Assembly: GCA_028694545.1 (NCBI GenBank)
Contig: JAQVKV010000146.1
Coordinates: 1-6,416 of the forward strand
Length of the DNA stretch: 6,416 bases
Source: Zavarzinia sp.
GTDB lineage: Bacteria; Pseudomonadota; Alphaproteobacteria; Zavarziniales; Zavarziniaceae
Direction: 5' to 3'
Positions 1-6,315 of this stretch are shown here, one piece after another (within the stretch, counting starts at the first letter, position 1; the number at the start of each line of letters is the position of its first letter). The notes beneath the pieces are model-generated. The model was not told where the DNA came from. It worked only from the letters and a program-made list of their open reading frames with translations, and ran no database searches. The position numbers and the translations under genes were made by a program.

Positions 1-378
1 CGGCTGAAGCTGATCGCCTTCACCGCCGAACGCCAGACCGTGCAGCCCGGCACCGTGCTGGTCCGTCAGGGCGATCCGGGGGATGCCGCCTTCGTCGTGC
101 TGTCGGGCACGGCTTCGGTCCATGTCGATACGGCGGACGGTTCGGCGCTGCGCATCGGCGAGGTTCAGACGGGCATCCTGTTCGGCGAGGTGGCGCTGCT
201 CGCCGACGTGCCGCGCACGGCGACGGTGCAGGCCGAGACGGAAATGGTCGTGCTCCGCCTCGGCGCCGATCTGTTCTTCGACCTGGTGCAGGAGTTTCCC
301 TCGGTCGGTGTCGCGGTGATGCGCGAGCTGGCCCGCCGCCTCGACCGCTCCACCACCATGTTGCGTGATCGCCGCTGA
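1..378 (+). CDS. Cyclic nucleotide-binding domain protein, C-terminal part (5' end outside window)
   Basis: The reading frame is open from the first base of the window to a TGA at 376-378, giving 125 residues, so the gene starts upstream; the in-frame GTG at 40 is only an internal codon. The visible part is nearly a whole CRP-type cNMP-binding domain: an N-terminal LKLIAFT helix, the PGTVLVRQGDPGDAAFVVLSG strands (window residues 16-36), and the phosphate-binding cassette FGEVALLADVPRTATV (61-76). Glu63 and Arg72 match the ribose- and phosphate-contacting residues of CRP, so ligand binding is plausible. A closing helix (about 103-118) follows, and the protein ends 7 residues later. There is no helix-turn-helix behind the sensor, so this is not a classical CRP/FNR transcription factor unless an effector domain lies upstream. 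The protein is probably a cytoplasmic sensor subunit; its target is unknown. The stop codon abuts the stop of the convergent protease gene. Confidence 0.88.
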   Translation, partial: RLKLIAFTAERQTVQPGTVLVRQGDPGDAAFVVLSGTASVHVDTADGSALRIGEVQTGILFGEVALLADVPRTATVQAETEMVVLRLGADLFFDLVQEFPSVGVAVMRELARRLDRSTTMLRDRR

Positions 379-2742
379 TCAGAAGCGCAGGCGATAGCGC
401 AGCATGCCCAGGTATTCGTCCGGCGCGATGGCGCTGTTGCCCGGATCGGTGACGTAGAGGAAATTGAAGCCGAGCAGTCCCTGCTCGCCCCAGGGCAGGG
501 CATAGAAGGCTTCCCAGTCGATTTCGCGGCCTTCGCCACCGAGGGCGACGGTCATGGTCTCGCCGGTCACGGTGCCGTCGGCGTCGCGCCCGGTCGGGAC
601 CGACAACGCCAGTGTGCCGCCCGAACCGCGCAGGGGCTGGTGGCTGGTGAAGCCCCAGTGATCGCCGGCGACGACGGCATTGCGGCCGACGACGCCCAGC
701 GTCCAGCTGTCGCTGGTCAGGTCCCGTGCTTCCGAGATGAAGGCGCCCGTGTCGCTCGTGTTGGTGACCGCGCGGTCGTAGCGGGCGACGATCGCCGTGT
801 CCGCGCTGACGGCAAGGCGCGCCCCGACCGAAAGCTGCATCGTTTCCGCCCCGTTGAGGGACAGCGCGCCGACACCGGTCGCGCCCAGCATCTGGCCCCG
901 TTCCTGGACATAGCCGAGGCCGGCCTCCAGCGTCAGGCCGTGGCCGACGTCATGGCGCAGCGATGCCTGCACGCCGGTCGCCCCCTGGGAAAAGCCGTCG
1001 GCACCGATCAGGCCGCTGTCCGGCGCCTCGTTCATCATGGCGATCGAGAAGGCGGTGCGCTCCGAGAGCATGGTGTCGATACCGATGACGGCGCCGCCAT
1101 CAGCCAGCGACAGGGCACCCGGCACCAGCGCGTCGGGTAGCAGGGACAGGCCGGCTTCGGTCGGCAGGCTGTCGTTGGCGGGCATGGCTTCGGCGAAGCC
1201 GGTGTTCATGCCGGTGAAGAGGATCGTTTCGTCGCCGAGCGCCAGGCGCAGGGAGGCGACCATGGTACGGCCATCGCGGGTAACACCATGCAGGGCGGCG
1301 CCCGCGCTGACCTCTTCCTGCTTCGAGGACAGGGACAGGCGCATGCCCGGTACGGCGGAGACATTCGAGAAATGGCCGCGGCCGAAGTCGCCGAAAGCGT
1401 CCGAGACGAAGTCGGGGCCATTGTCGCGGATCACCAGATCCGCCATGTCGACGGTGAAGGTAGCACCGTCGTAGTTGTCGAACAGGGCGACGGGAACACC
1501 GCCCAGCGCGCCCACGATGGCGTTTCCGACGATCGAGTTGCCGGAAATCGCGGCGCCTTCGCCGATGACGACGCCGCCCGTATAGACATTCTCGCCGACC
1601 GCATTGGCAACCAGCGTGCCGATCGGCTGGGTCGCGGCGCCGAGATCGAGCAGGCCCTGGCCGTAGAGGCTGCTGTCGGCGTAGATGCCGCTCTTGTTCG
1701 CCGTGGTCATGACCCGGTTGACGATCTGGGCATTGGTGAGTTCGGGGAAGCGCGAAATGACAACGGCGAGCGCGCCCGAAGTGACGGCGGCCGCCATCGA
1801 GGTGCCGGACATGGTGAGATAGCCGCCGCCGGCATCGGTCGAGAGGATGCGCGAGCCGGGCGCGGCCAGGCACCAGGCGGCGGCATCGCCGCAGGCATTG
1901 GCGTAGGAGGCGAGCACGCCGTTCTCGTTCACCGCGGTGACGGCAACCGTCAGGGCCCTGGTGGCGGCATCGACGCTCGGCACCATGGCGGTGGCGTTCG
2001 GTTGATCGGCGCCGGCATTGCCGGTCGAGAAGACGACGATGGTGCCGAGGTCGGTGGCATGGCGTACGGCCGAGACCAGGCTGCTCGGGATCACCGCGTC
2101 GGGGCTGGAGCCCCAGGAATTGTTGACGATGTCGACGCCGACATCGGCGGCATAGGCAATCGCCTGATAGGGCGCGGTGCCGAAGCCCGACGTGGAGCCG
2201 TCGTCATTGGTCGCGAAACTGGTCAGGGGCAGGATCGTGGCGGACCAGGCGACCCCCTCCATGCCCGAACCGTCGCGCTTCGCGGCGATGGTGCCGGCCA
2301 GGTGGGTGGCGTGGGCGCTGACCAGATCATCACCCACCCAGTCGTTGCCGGTGCCGGCGATCTGGCCGGCCAGTTCGGCGACGCCGGTGTCGATCGCGCC
2401 GTCGTTCACGGCGACCACCACGCCCTGGCCCGAGGCACCGGTCGAATAGGCGGTGCTGGCGTTGATCATCGCCAGCGCGATCTCGCGGTAATATTCCTTG
2501 GTCTCGAAGCTGGCGATGGGCGCCGGGATCAGGGTCGCCACCGTATCGACCGTGGTCGTCACCGCGTCGAGCACGCCGGTCGTCCCGCTGGTGGTGGTGG
2601 CCGTGCCGGGTGACGAGGACGAATAGGCGACAGGTTCAGCCCCCCCTCCACCGCCACCACCACAGGCGGCGAGAAGGGCGACGAGGGAAGCGGAAGCACA
2701 TTGGCCGAGACGGCGACCGACAGGGAATTTTTCGTTGTTCAT
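379..2742 (-). CDS. Lipoprotein autotransporter-like subtilisin-family (S8) serine protease
   Basis: This 787-residue protein begins with a basic n-region (Lys5, Arg10, Arg11), a short hydrophobic stretch and a lipobox LAAC with Cys27, followed by seven glycines; residue +2 is Gly, not the Asp inner-membrane retention signal. A low-complexity Ser/Thr-rich linker (40-70) leads to an S8 domain at about 100-370. By alignment with subtilisin motifs the catalytic residues are Asp114 (VAVNDGAID), His144 (HATHLAGT), oxyanion Asn242 (FSTGNAG) and Ser315 (GTSMAAA); their spacing fits the family. Cys284 and Cys291 in the WCLAAPG segment resemble the conserved pair of autotransporter subtilases. Residues about 480-787 alternate amphipathic strands with Gly/Asp turns and end in RYRLRF; a terminal Phe is typical of outer-membrane barrels. 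SphB1 of Bordetella and NalP of Neisseria are known lipidated subtilase autotransporters, so cell-surface proteolysis or processing of other exported proteins is the likely role. The substrate is unknown. The ATG at 2742 has only a weak ribosome site. The gene is monocistronic as seen, and no frameshift is apparent. Confidence 0.87.
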   Translation of the reverse strand: MNNEKFPVGRRLGQCASASLVALLAACGGGGGGGAEPVAYSSSSPGTATTTSGTTGVLDAVTTTVDTVATLIPAPIASFETKEYYREIALAMINASTAYSTGASGQGVVVAVNDGAIDTGVAELAGQIAGTGNDWVGDDLVSAHATHLAGTIAAKRDGSGMEGVAWSATILPLTSFATNDDGSTSGFGTAPYQAIAYAADVGVDIVNNSWGSSPDAVIPSSLVSAVRHATDLGTIVVFSTGNAGADQPNATAMVPSVDAATRALTVAVTAVNENGVLASYANACGDAAAWCLAAPGSRILSTDAGGGYLTMSGTSMAAAVTSGALAVVISRFPELTNAQIVNRVMTTANKSGIYADSSLYGQGLLDLGAATQPIGTLVANAVGENVYTGGVVIGEGAAISGNSIVGNAIVGALGGVPVALFDNYDGATFTVDMADLVIRDNGPDFVSDAFGDFGRGHFSNVSAVPGMRLSLSSKQEEVSAGAALHGVTRDGRTMVASLRLALGDETILFTGMNTGFAEAMPANDSLPTEAGLSLLPDALVPGALSLADGGAVIGIDTMLSERTAFSIAMMNEAPDSGLIGADGFSQGATGVQASLRHDVGHGLTLEAGLGYVQERGQMLGATGVGALSLNGAETMQLSVGARLAVSADTAIVARYDRAVTNTSDTGAFISEARDLTSDSWTLGVVGRNAVVAGDHWGFTSHQPLRGSGGTLALSVPTGRDADGTVTGETMTVALGGEGREIDWEAFYALPWGEQGLLGFNFLYVTDPGNSAIAPDEYLGMLRYRLRF

Positions 2743-2747
2743 CGTTC

Positions 2748-2778
2748 TGGTGTCCCGCTTGACAATGCGATGACACCA
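2748..2778 (-). repeat. Perfect 7-bp inverted repeat in the protease gene leader
   Basis: TGGTGTC at 2748-2754 and GACACCA at 2772-2778 are exact reverse complements separated by 17 nt. Read on the minus strand, the second arm ends 5 nt before the protease ATG. It could form an RNA hairpin covering the initiation region, or be a dyad operator. The arms are seen directly; any function is inference. Confidence 0.5.
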
Positions 2779-2789
2779 ATTTGGAGGTT

Positions 2790-2810
2790 TATTCCCCTAA
2801 TATTCCCTAA
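2790..2810. repeat. Short tandem direct repeat, 11-bp and 10-bp units
   Basis: TATTCCCCTAA (2790-2800) is followed at once by TATTCCCTAA (2801-2810), differing by one C. On the minus strand this reads as TTAGGGAATA then TTAGGGGAATA, in the AT-richest part of the 79-bp gap between xth and the protease gene. It could be a paired regulator site or a chance duplication. Confidence 0.45.
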
Positions 2811-2835
2811 ATGGGGGCAGTTTATCCGACGTCAA
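2806..2835 (-). promoter_or_regulatory. Weak candidate promoter for the protease gene
   Basis: On the minus strand TTGACG (complement of 2830-2835, inside the last codons of xth) matches five of six -35 positions. It is followed after 18 bp by TTTAGG (complement of 2806-2811), which matches only three of six -10 positions. It would give a leader of about 55 nt containing the tandem repeat and the inverted repeat. The -10 element is poor, so this is only the best candidate in the gap. Confidence 0.22.
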
Positions 2836-3625
2836 GTTCCAGAATGACGGGAACGTGGTCCGACGGCTTTTCCCAGCCGCGCGCTTCCCGCAGGGTTTTT
2901 GTCGCGATCAACCCGTCCTTCAGGTCCGGCGTGACCCAGATGTGGTCGAGGCGTCGGCCCTTGTCGGCGGCATTCCAGTCCGCCGCGCGGTAGGACCACC
3001 AGGAATAGAGCTTTTCCGTGGGCGGCACGAAGTGGCGGACAGCGTCGACCCAATCGTGCGCCGCCTGAACCTCGCCCAGAAGATCGGTTTCGATCGGGGT
3101 GTGGCTGACCACGTCCAGCAGCTTCTTGTGGCTCCAGACGTCGTGTTCGAGGGGGGCGACGTTGAAATCGCCGACCACGATGGCGCGTTTCTCGGTCTTC
3201 CGGCGCCTTTCGCCCCAGGCCACCATTTCACGCAGGAAGCGCAGCTTGTGGTCGAACTTCGGGTTCGCGTCCGGGTCCGGAATGTCGCCGCCCGCCGGGA
3301 TGTAGAAATTGTCGAGCAGCAGCCCGTCCTCGAAGGTGACGCGCAGGTGGCGGGCGTCGCCCATTTCGCACCAGTCGTCCTTCTCGATCTTCGCGAAGGG
3401 ACGCTTCGAGGCGATGGCGACGCCGTGATAGCCCTTCTGCCCCGCGATCGCGAGATGGGGATAGCCCGCCTCGATCAGGGCGTTGCGCGGGAAGGAATCC
3501 TCGATCGTCTTGATCTCCTGCAGGCACAGGACGTCCGGCGCCTGCTCGGCGAGGAAGCGTTCGACGATGCCGATGCGCAGGCGCACCGAATTGATGTTCC
3601 AGGTGGCGATGCTCAGGGGGGCCAT
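2822..3625 (-). CDS. xth: Exodeoxyribonuclease III
   Basis: The 267-residue product is the usual length for ExoIII (268 in E. coli). It is a Mg-dependent 3'-5' exonuclease and AP endonuclease of cytoplasmic base-excision repair. The fold of the endonuclease/exonuclease/phosphatase superfamily is covered end to end. Key residues by motif, E. coli equivalents in brackets: Asn10 in ATWNIN (N7), metal ligand Glu37 in LCLQEIK (E34), Tyr108 in NFYIPAGGD (Y109), Asp153 and Asn155 in VGDFNVAP (D151, N153), Asp227 in RRLDHIW (D229), and Asp256-His257 in PSDHVPV (D258, H259). The ATG at 3625 is chosen because the conserved core starts four residues later; the frame stays open further upstream but runs into the ferredoxin coding region without family similarity. 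The start lies 17 nt downstream of the ferredoxin stop, so the two are probably cotranscribed. No strong Shine-Dalgarno is visible, which fits translation in an operon. No clear intrinsic terminator follows the TAA. Confidence 0.97.
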   Translation of the reverse strand: MAPLSIATWNINSVRLRIGIVERFLAEQAPDVLCLQEIKTIEDSFPRNALIEAGYPHLAIAGQKGYHGVAIASKRPFAKIEKDDWCEMGDARHLRVTFEDGLLLDNFYIPAGGDIPDPDANPKFDHKLRFLREMVAWGERRRKTEKRAIVVGDFNVAPLEHDVWSHKKLLDVVSHTPIETDLLGEVQAAHDWVDAVRHFVPPTEKLYSWWSYRAADWNAADKGRRLDHIWVTPDLKDGLIATKTLREARGWEKPSDHVPVILELDVG

Positions 3626-3642
3626 GGCGGGTCCGTTCAGGC

Positions 3643-3930
3643 TTACAGGTTCTCGTCGTCGAGGGCGACGATCTCGCAATCGGAAAGCGGCAGGGCGCGG
3701 CAGGCGAGAATGAGACCGCTTTCGCGCTCCGCCTCGGTCAGGACGAAACCGGCATAGGGTTTCATGTCCACCGAGCCGGAGACGAGGCGCGACTTGCATT
3801 TGCCGCAGGTGCCGCCCCGACAGAAGAAGGGATAGTCCAGATCCTCGTCGAGGGCGGCCTCGAGCACGGTCATGCCGCGCGGGACATCGATCTCGATCCC
3901 GAACTGCGGAAGCTTCACCGTGAACGCCAT
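3643..3930 (-). CDS. Plant-type [2Fe-2S] ferredoxin
   Basis: This small 95-residue protein has the four cluster ligands of plant-type [2Fe-2S] ferredoxins: Cys37, Cys42 and Cys45 in CRGGTCGKC, and Cys77 in LACRA. The spacing is C-x4-C-x2-C-x31-C. A fifth Cys (85) is probably not a ligand. The sequence around the cluster resembles the ferredoxin domains of oxygenase and CDP-4-keto-6-deoxyglucose-type reductases, here without flavin or NAD domains, so it should be a soluble one-electron carrier needing a separate reductase. The partner is not in the window. The ATG at 3930 is chosen because GAAGGG (complement of 3937-3942) sits 6 nt upstream and a promoter lies just behind it; a longer frame from 3987 would include the promoter. 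The gene leads a probable two-gene operon with xth, an uncommon pairing with no obvious biochemical link. Confidence 0.93.
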   Translation of the reverse strand: MAFTVKLPQFGIEIDVPRGMTVLEAALDEDLDYPFFCRGGTCGKCKSRLVSGSVDMKPYAGFVLTEAERESGLILACRALPLSDCEIVALDDENL

Positions 3931-3958
3931 GATCTGCCCTTCGCGATCCGAAAGCGCG

Positions 3959-3987
3959 ACCCTAGGCAGGAGCGCGCCGCAGGTCAA
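3959..3987 (-). promoter_or_regulatory. Candidate sigma70-type promoter for ferredoxin-xth
   Basis: On the minus strand TTGACC (complement of 3982-3987) matches five of six consensus -35 bases. It is followed after exactly 17 bp by TAGGGT (complement of 3959-3964), a weak -10 with three of six matches. The expected start near 3952 would give a leader of about 22 nt containing the GAAGGG ribosome site. Loose -10 boxes are common in high-GC alphaproteobacteria. Confidence 0.5.
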
Positions 3988-3999
3988 ACTCCGCTGTCA

Positions 4000-4020
4000 G
4001 GAAAGGCTCGTCAGCCTTCC
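4000..4020. repeat. Hairpin-like inverted repeat in the divergent intergenic region
   Basis: AAGGCT (4003-4008) and AGCCTT (4013-4018) are perfect complements around a CGTC loop. Two outer G-C pairs (4000-4001 with 4019-4020) are possible if A4002 is bulged. It lies upstream of both divergent genes and has no U-tract in either direction, so it looks more like an operator than a terminator. Confidence 0.45.
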
Positions 4021-4023
4021 TCA

Positions 4024-4035
4024 CTTAGGGCTAAG
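4024..4035. repeat. Short palindrome upstream of the FUSC gene
   Basis: CTTAG (4024-4028) and CTAAG (4031-4035) form a perfect 5-bp inverted repeat with a 2-bp GG spacer. It ends 33 nt before the GTG start of the exporter, where the core promoter or its start site should lie. A repressor or activator site is possible. A palindrome this short can also occur by chance. Confidence 0.35.
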
Positions 4036-4068
4036 GTAAAACGTGTCGTTCGGGCGGGAGGGGCGCGC

Positions 4069-6102
4069 GTGGGGCCGACATCCCGGCATATCCTGTTCTC
4101 GGTCAAGACGTTCGGCGCCGGCATGTTGGCGCTTTATGTCGCCTTTCGGCTCGACCTCGGGCAGCCGGGGTGGGCGCTGCTGACCACCTATATCGTCTCT
4201 CAACCCCTGGCTGGGGCGGTGCTCGCCAAGTCGGCGGCCCGTCTCGGCGGCACGCTGCTCGGCGCCGTGGTCGCGGTGGCGCTGGTCTCGGCCTTTGCCG
4301 GGGCGCGGGAGTTCTTCGTCGTCGCGACTGCGCTATGGGTCGGGGCCTGCCTCTATGGCTCCGTCCTGCTGCGCGAGGCGCCGGCCGCCTATGGCGCCAT
4401 GCTGGCCGGCTATACCGCCGCCATCGTCGGGATCTCGGCCGTGACCGCGCCGCTTTCGGTCTTCGATGTCGCCGTCGCCCGCTGTACCGAGATCGGCCTC
4501 GGCATCCTTTGCGCGATGCTCGTCAACCATGTGGTCTTTCCCCAGGCGACCGGGGGATTGCTGCGCCGGACGGTCGCGGAATCGCTGGCGGCGGCGCGCG
4601 CCTGGGCGGGAGACGTGCTGCGTGGCACGGCGGATGATGCCCGCGGGCTTCCCGACCGGCGCCGCCTGCTCGGCGACATCATGACCCTGGATACCCTGCG
4701 CCTGCAGGCACGGCTGGACACGCCTTCGGTGCGTGCCGTCGACGGGGCGCTGCGCCTGCTGCAGGCGCGGCTCTTTTCGCTTCTGGCCATGCTGGTCTCG
4801 ATCCAGGACCGGCGACGCCTCCTCGCCCGGGACTGCCCGGAGCGCCTCGTCGCGCTGACGCCCCTGATGGAGGACCTGGCGGAGAGGATCGACGCCGGGC
4901 CCGACGGCGGCGAGGCCGAGCTTGCCGCGCGGATCGATGCCGCCTTGCCCGATGCGGCGGCCCTGGCTGGCGATCCGGCCCGCCGGATCGAATATATCCT
5001 GGTCGCCCGCCTTGGCGACGTCTTGCGTCTCGAGCGCGACATGCGCCGTCTCGTCGCCGGAATCCGACGGGGCGAGACGGTATCGGCGACCGGGCCAGGC
5101 CCTGCTCCAGGCCGGTTCCGCGACCATGCCCAGGCCCTGGTCGGCGCGCTCGTGGTCGCATGCGGGATCTGCGTCGCCGCCGCCTTCTGGATCGGCGCGG
5201 GCTGGCCCCAGGGCGGCTCCGCCGTGCTGCAGGTAGCGATCATCTGCTCCTTCATGGCGACACAGGACAATCCGGCGGCGGGGGCCATGCTTTTCTTCCT
5301 CGCGGGCGTGGTCGCCCTCGTGGTGGCGGGGATCTACAATTTCGTCATCTTTCCGGCGATCTCGGGTTTCGTGCCTTTCGTCTTCGTGCTCGGCCTCTTT
5401 CTGGTGCCGCTCGGCCTCTTCATGTCCAACCGGCGCCTGGCGCCGCTGGTCACGCCGTTGATCCTCGCGACCGTGGTCGTGCTCGGCATCGGCAACCGGC
5501 GGGATGTCGCCTTCGATGCCTTTGTGAACGGGGGCGTCGCCATTCTGGCCGGGACCGGCTTTACCGTTGTCGCCTTCAGGCTGCTGCGGCCGGCCGGGGT
5601 CGAGTGGACCGTGCGCCGCCACCTACGCGCCATCCGTCGCCACCTTGGTGCCCTGGCGACGGAGCGGGGACCGGCGGACCGGGGCCGTTTCGAGACCCGC
5701 ATGTTCGACCATCTGAATGCCCTGATCACCCGCCTCGGGTTGGCGGACCTTGGCCATCGCGCCGTCCTGCTCGGCGCGCTGGCGGCGCTGCGGGTTGGCC
5801 TGAACATCCTGCTGCTGCGTCGCGAGCGCATCGCGCTGCCGCCCGACCATGGTGTCGTCGTCGACCGCGCGCTCGATGCCCTGGCCGGCCATTTCACGGG
5901 GCGTGACGGTGGCGATCCCATCGCCGCCCTCGATGCCGCGACCGACCGGCTGGCCGGGAGCGAGGGCGGCCTGCCGGCCGAGGCGGTCGCCGTGTTCGTC
6001 GCCCTTTCGGGCATTCGTACCAGTCTTGCCGAACATGCCGGCTTCTTCGGCCTGACGACATCCCCGACCCAATCCGCGCAGGCCGAGGTGGCGCCATGCT
6101 GA
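4069..6102 (+). CDS. FUSC-family inner-membrane exporter (fusaric acid / aromatic acid efflux type)
   Basis: The 677-residue protein has the two-half layout of the FUSC/AaeB family. The N-terminal signature FSVKTFGAGMLALYVAF (10-26), then TTYIVSQPLAGAVLAKSAARLGGT (39-62) split over the next helices, is the family hallmark. About six membrane segments lie between 12 and 158. A long charged soluble region (160-350) follows, then a second set of about six segments (355-506), and a C-terminal soluble region (507-677) rich in Arg and Ala. By family it is the proton-driven inner-membrane component exporting aromatic or other organic acids; the actual substrate cannot be read from sequence. The GTG at 4069 is supported by GGAGG at 4057-4061, 7 nt upstream, and by the conserved motif beginning at residue 10. 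The stop overlaps the start of the DUF1656 gene by 7 nt. The gene is divergent from the ferredoxin across 138 bp containing two palindromes. Confidence 0.93.
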   Translation: MGPTSRHILFSVKTFGAGMLALYVAFRLDLGQPGWALLTTYIVSQPLAGAVLAKSAARLGGTLLGAVVAVALVSAFAGAREFFVVATALWVGACLYGSVLLREAPAAYGAMLAGYTAAIVGISAVTAPLSVFDVAVARCTEIGLGILCAMLVNHVVFPQATGGLLRRTVAESLAAARAWAGDVLRGTADDARGLPDRRRLLGDIMTLDTLRLQARLDTPSVRAVDGALRLLQARLFSLLAMLVSIQDRRRLLARDCPERLVALTPLMEDLAERIDAGPDGGEAELAARIDAALPDAAALAGDPARRIEYILVARLGDVLRLERDMRRLVAGIRRGETVSATGPGPAPGRFRDHAQALVGALVVACGICVAAAFWIGAGWPQGGSAVLQVAIICSFMATQDNPAAGAMLFFLAGVVALVVAGIYNFVIFPAISGFVPFVFVLGLFLVPLGLFMSNRRLAPLVTPLILATVVVLGIGNRRDVAFDAFVNGGVAILAGTGFTVVAFRLLRPAGVEWTVRRHLRAIRRHLGALATERGPADRGRFETRMFDHLNALITRLGLADLGHRAVLLGALAALRVGLNILLLRRERIALPPDHGVVVDRALDALAGHFTGRDGGDPIAALDAATDRLAGSEGGLPAEAVAVFVALSGIRTSLAEHAGFFGLTTSPTQSAQAEVAPC

Positions 6103-6302
6103 TGCTGAAGGAAATCGATCTGTTCGGCGTCTTCCTTGCGCCCATGATGCTCTATGCGGCGATCGCGGGCGTCGCCTGGCTCGGGCTGCGCGCCGGGCTC
6201 GCGCGGCTTGGCGCCTATCGCCTGGTCTGGCACCGGCCCTTGTTCAATGCCGCCCTGTTCCTGATTCTGCTGGCGGCGGTCACGGCCGTCGCCCATCGCT
6301 GA
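6096..6302 (+). CDS. DUF1656 (AaeX/YdhI-like) small membrane protein
   Basis: This 68-residue protein has two membrane segments (about 10-31 and 48-65). It carries the family features: a polar start leading to DLFGVFLAP (8-16) and the WHRPLFNAALF motif (45-55). DUF1656 proteins such as AaeX (67 residues) are encoded with FUSC exporters and HlyD adaptors; their exact role is unsettled, and they are thought to be accessory inner-membrane parts of the pump. The ATG at 6096 lies inside the end of the exporter gene (ATGCTGA arrangement, 7-nt overlap), with GAGG at 6085-6088 as ribosome site, indicating translational coupling. A second Met two codons later is a less likely start. Its TGA runs directly into the ribosome site of the next gene. 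Confidence 0.93.
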   Translation: MLMLKEIDLFGVFLAPMMLYAAIAGVAWLGLRAGLARLGAYRLVWHRPLFNAALFLILLAAVTAVAHR

Positions 6303-6315
6303 AGGAGACCGTGCC

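Noticed and set aside
640..1140. 166-codon plus-strand frame inside the protease gene
   Set aside because: It is antisense to the barrel region, has no motif and no ribosome site that stands out.
1288..2613. 441-codon open frame antisense to the protease gene
   Set aside because: The product is low-complexity Gly/Arg/Asp-rich with no recognisable domain, as expected for a shadow frame in high-GC DNA; the minus-strand frame carries all catalytic motifs.
2759..2764. Perfect TTGACA on the plus strand in the xth-protease gap
   Set aside because: No acceptable -10 lies 16-18 bp downstream (the bases there are around TGGAGG), and no plus-strand gene follows.
2783..2813. GGAGG followed by a plus-strand ATG at 2811 with a 60-codon frame
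   Set aside because: The spacing is 23 nt, too long for initiation, and the frame is antisense to the end of xth.
2794..2816. Possible terminator after xth (CCCC and GGGG arms)
   Set aside because: The arms are only four bases with a long loop and no U-tract follows on the minus strand.
3626..3799. Extended N-terminus for exodeoxyribonuclease III
   Set aside because: The extra 58 residues are Arg-rich, overlap the ferredoxin gene and have no counterpart in the family; the 3625 start gives the normal length.
3931..3987. Longer ferredoxin start at 3987
   Set aside because: It would place the -35 and -10 elements inside the gene, and the ribosome site belongs to the 3930 start.
4333..5622. 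429-codon open frame antisense to the FUSC gene
   Set aside because: The product is rich in Arg, Gln, Asp, His and Gly with no domain; the plus-strand frame has clear family motifs and membrane segments.
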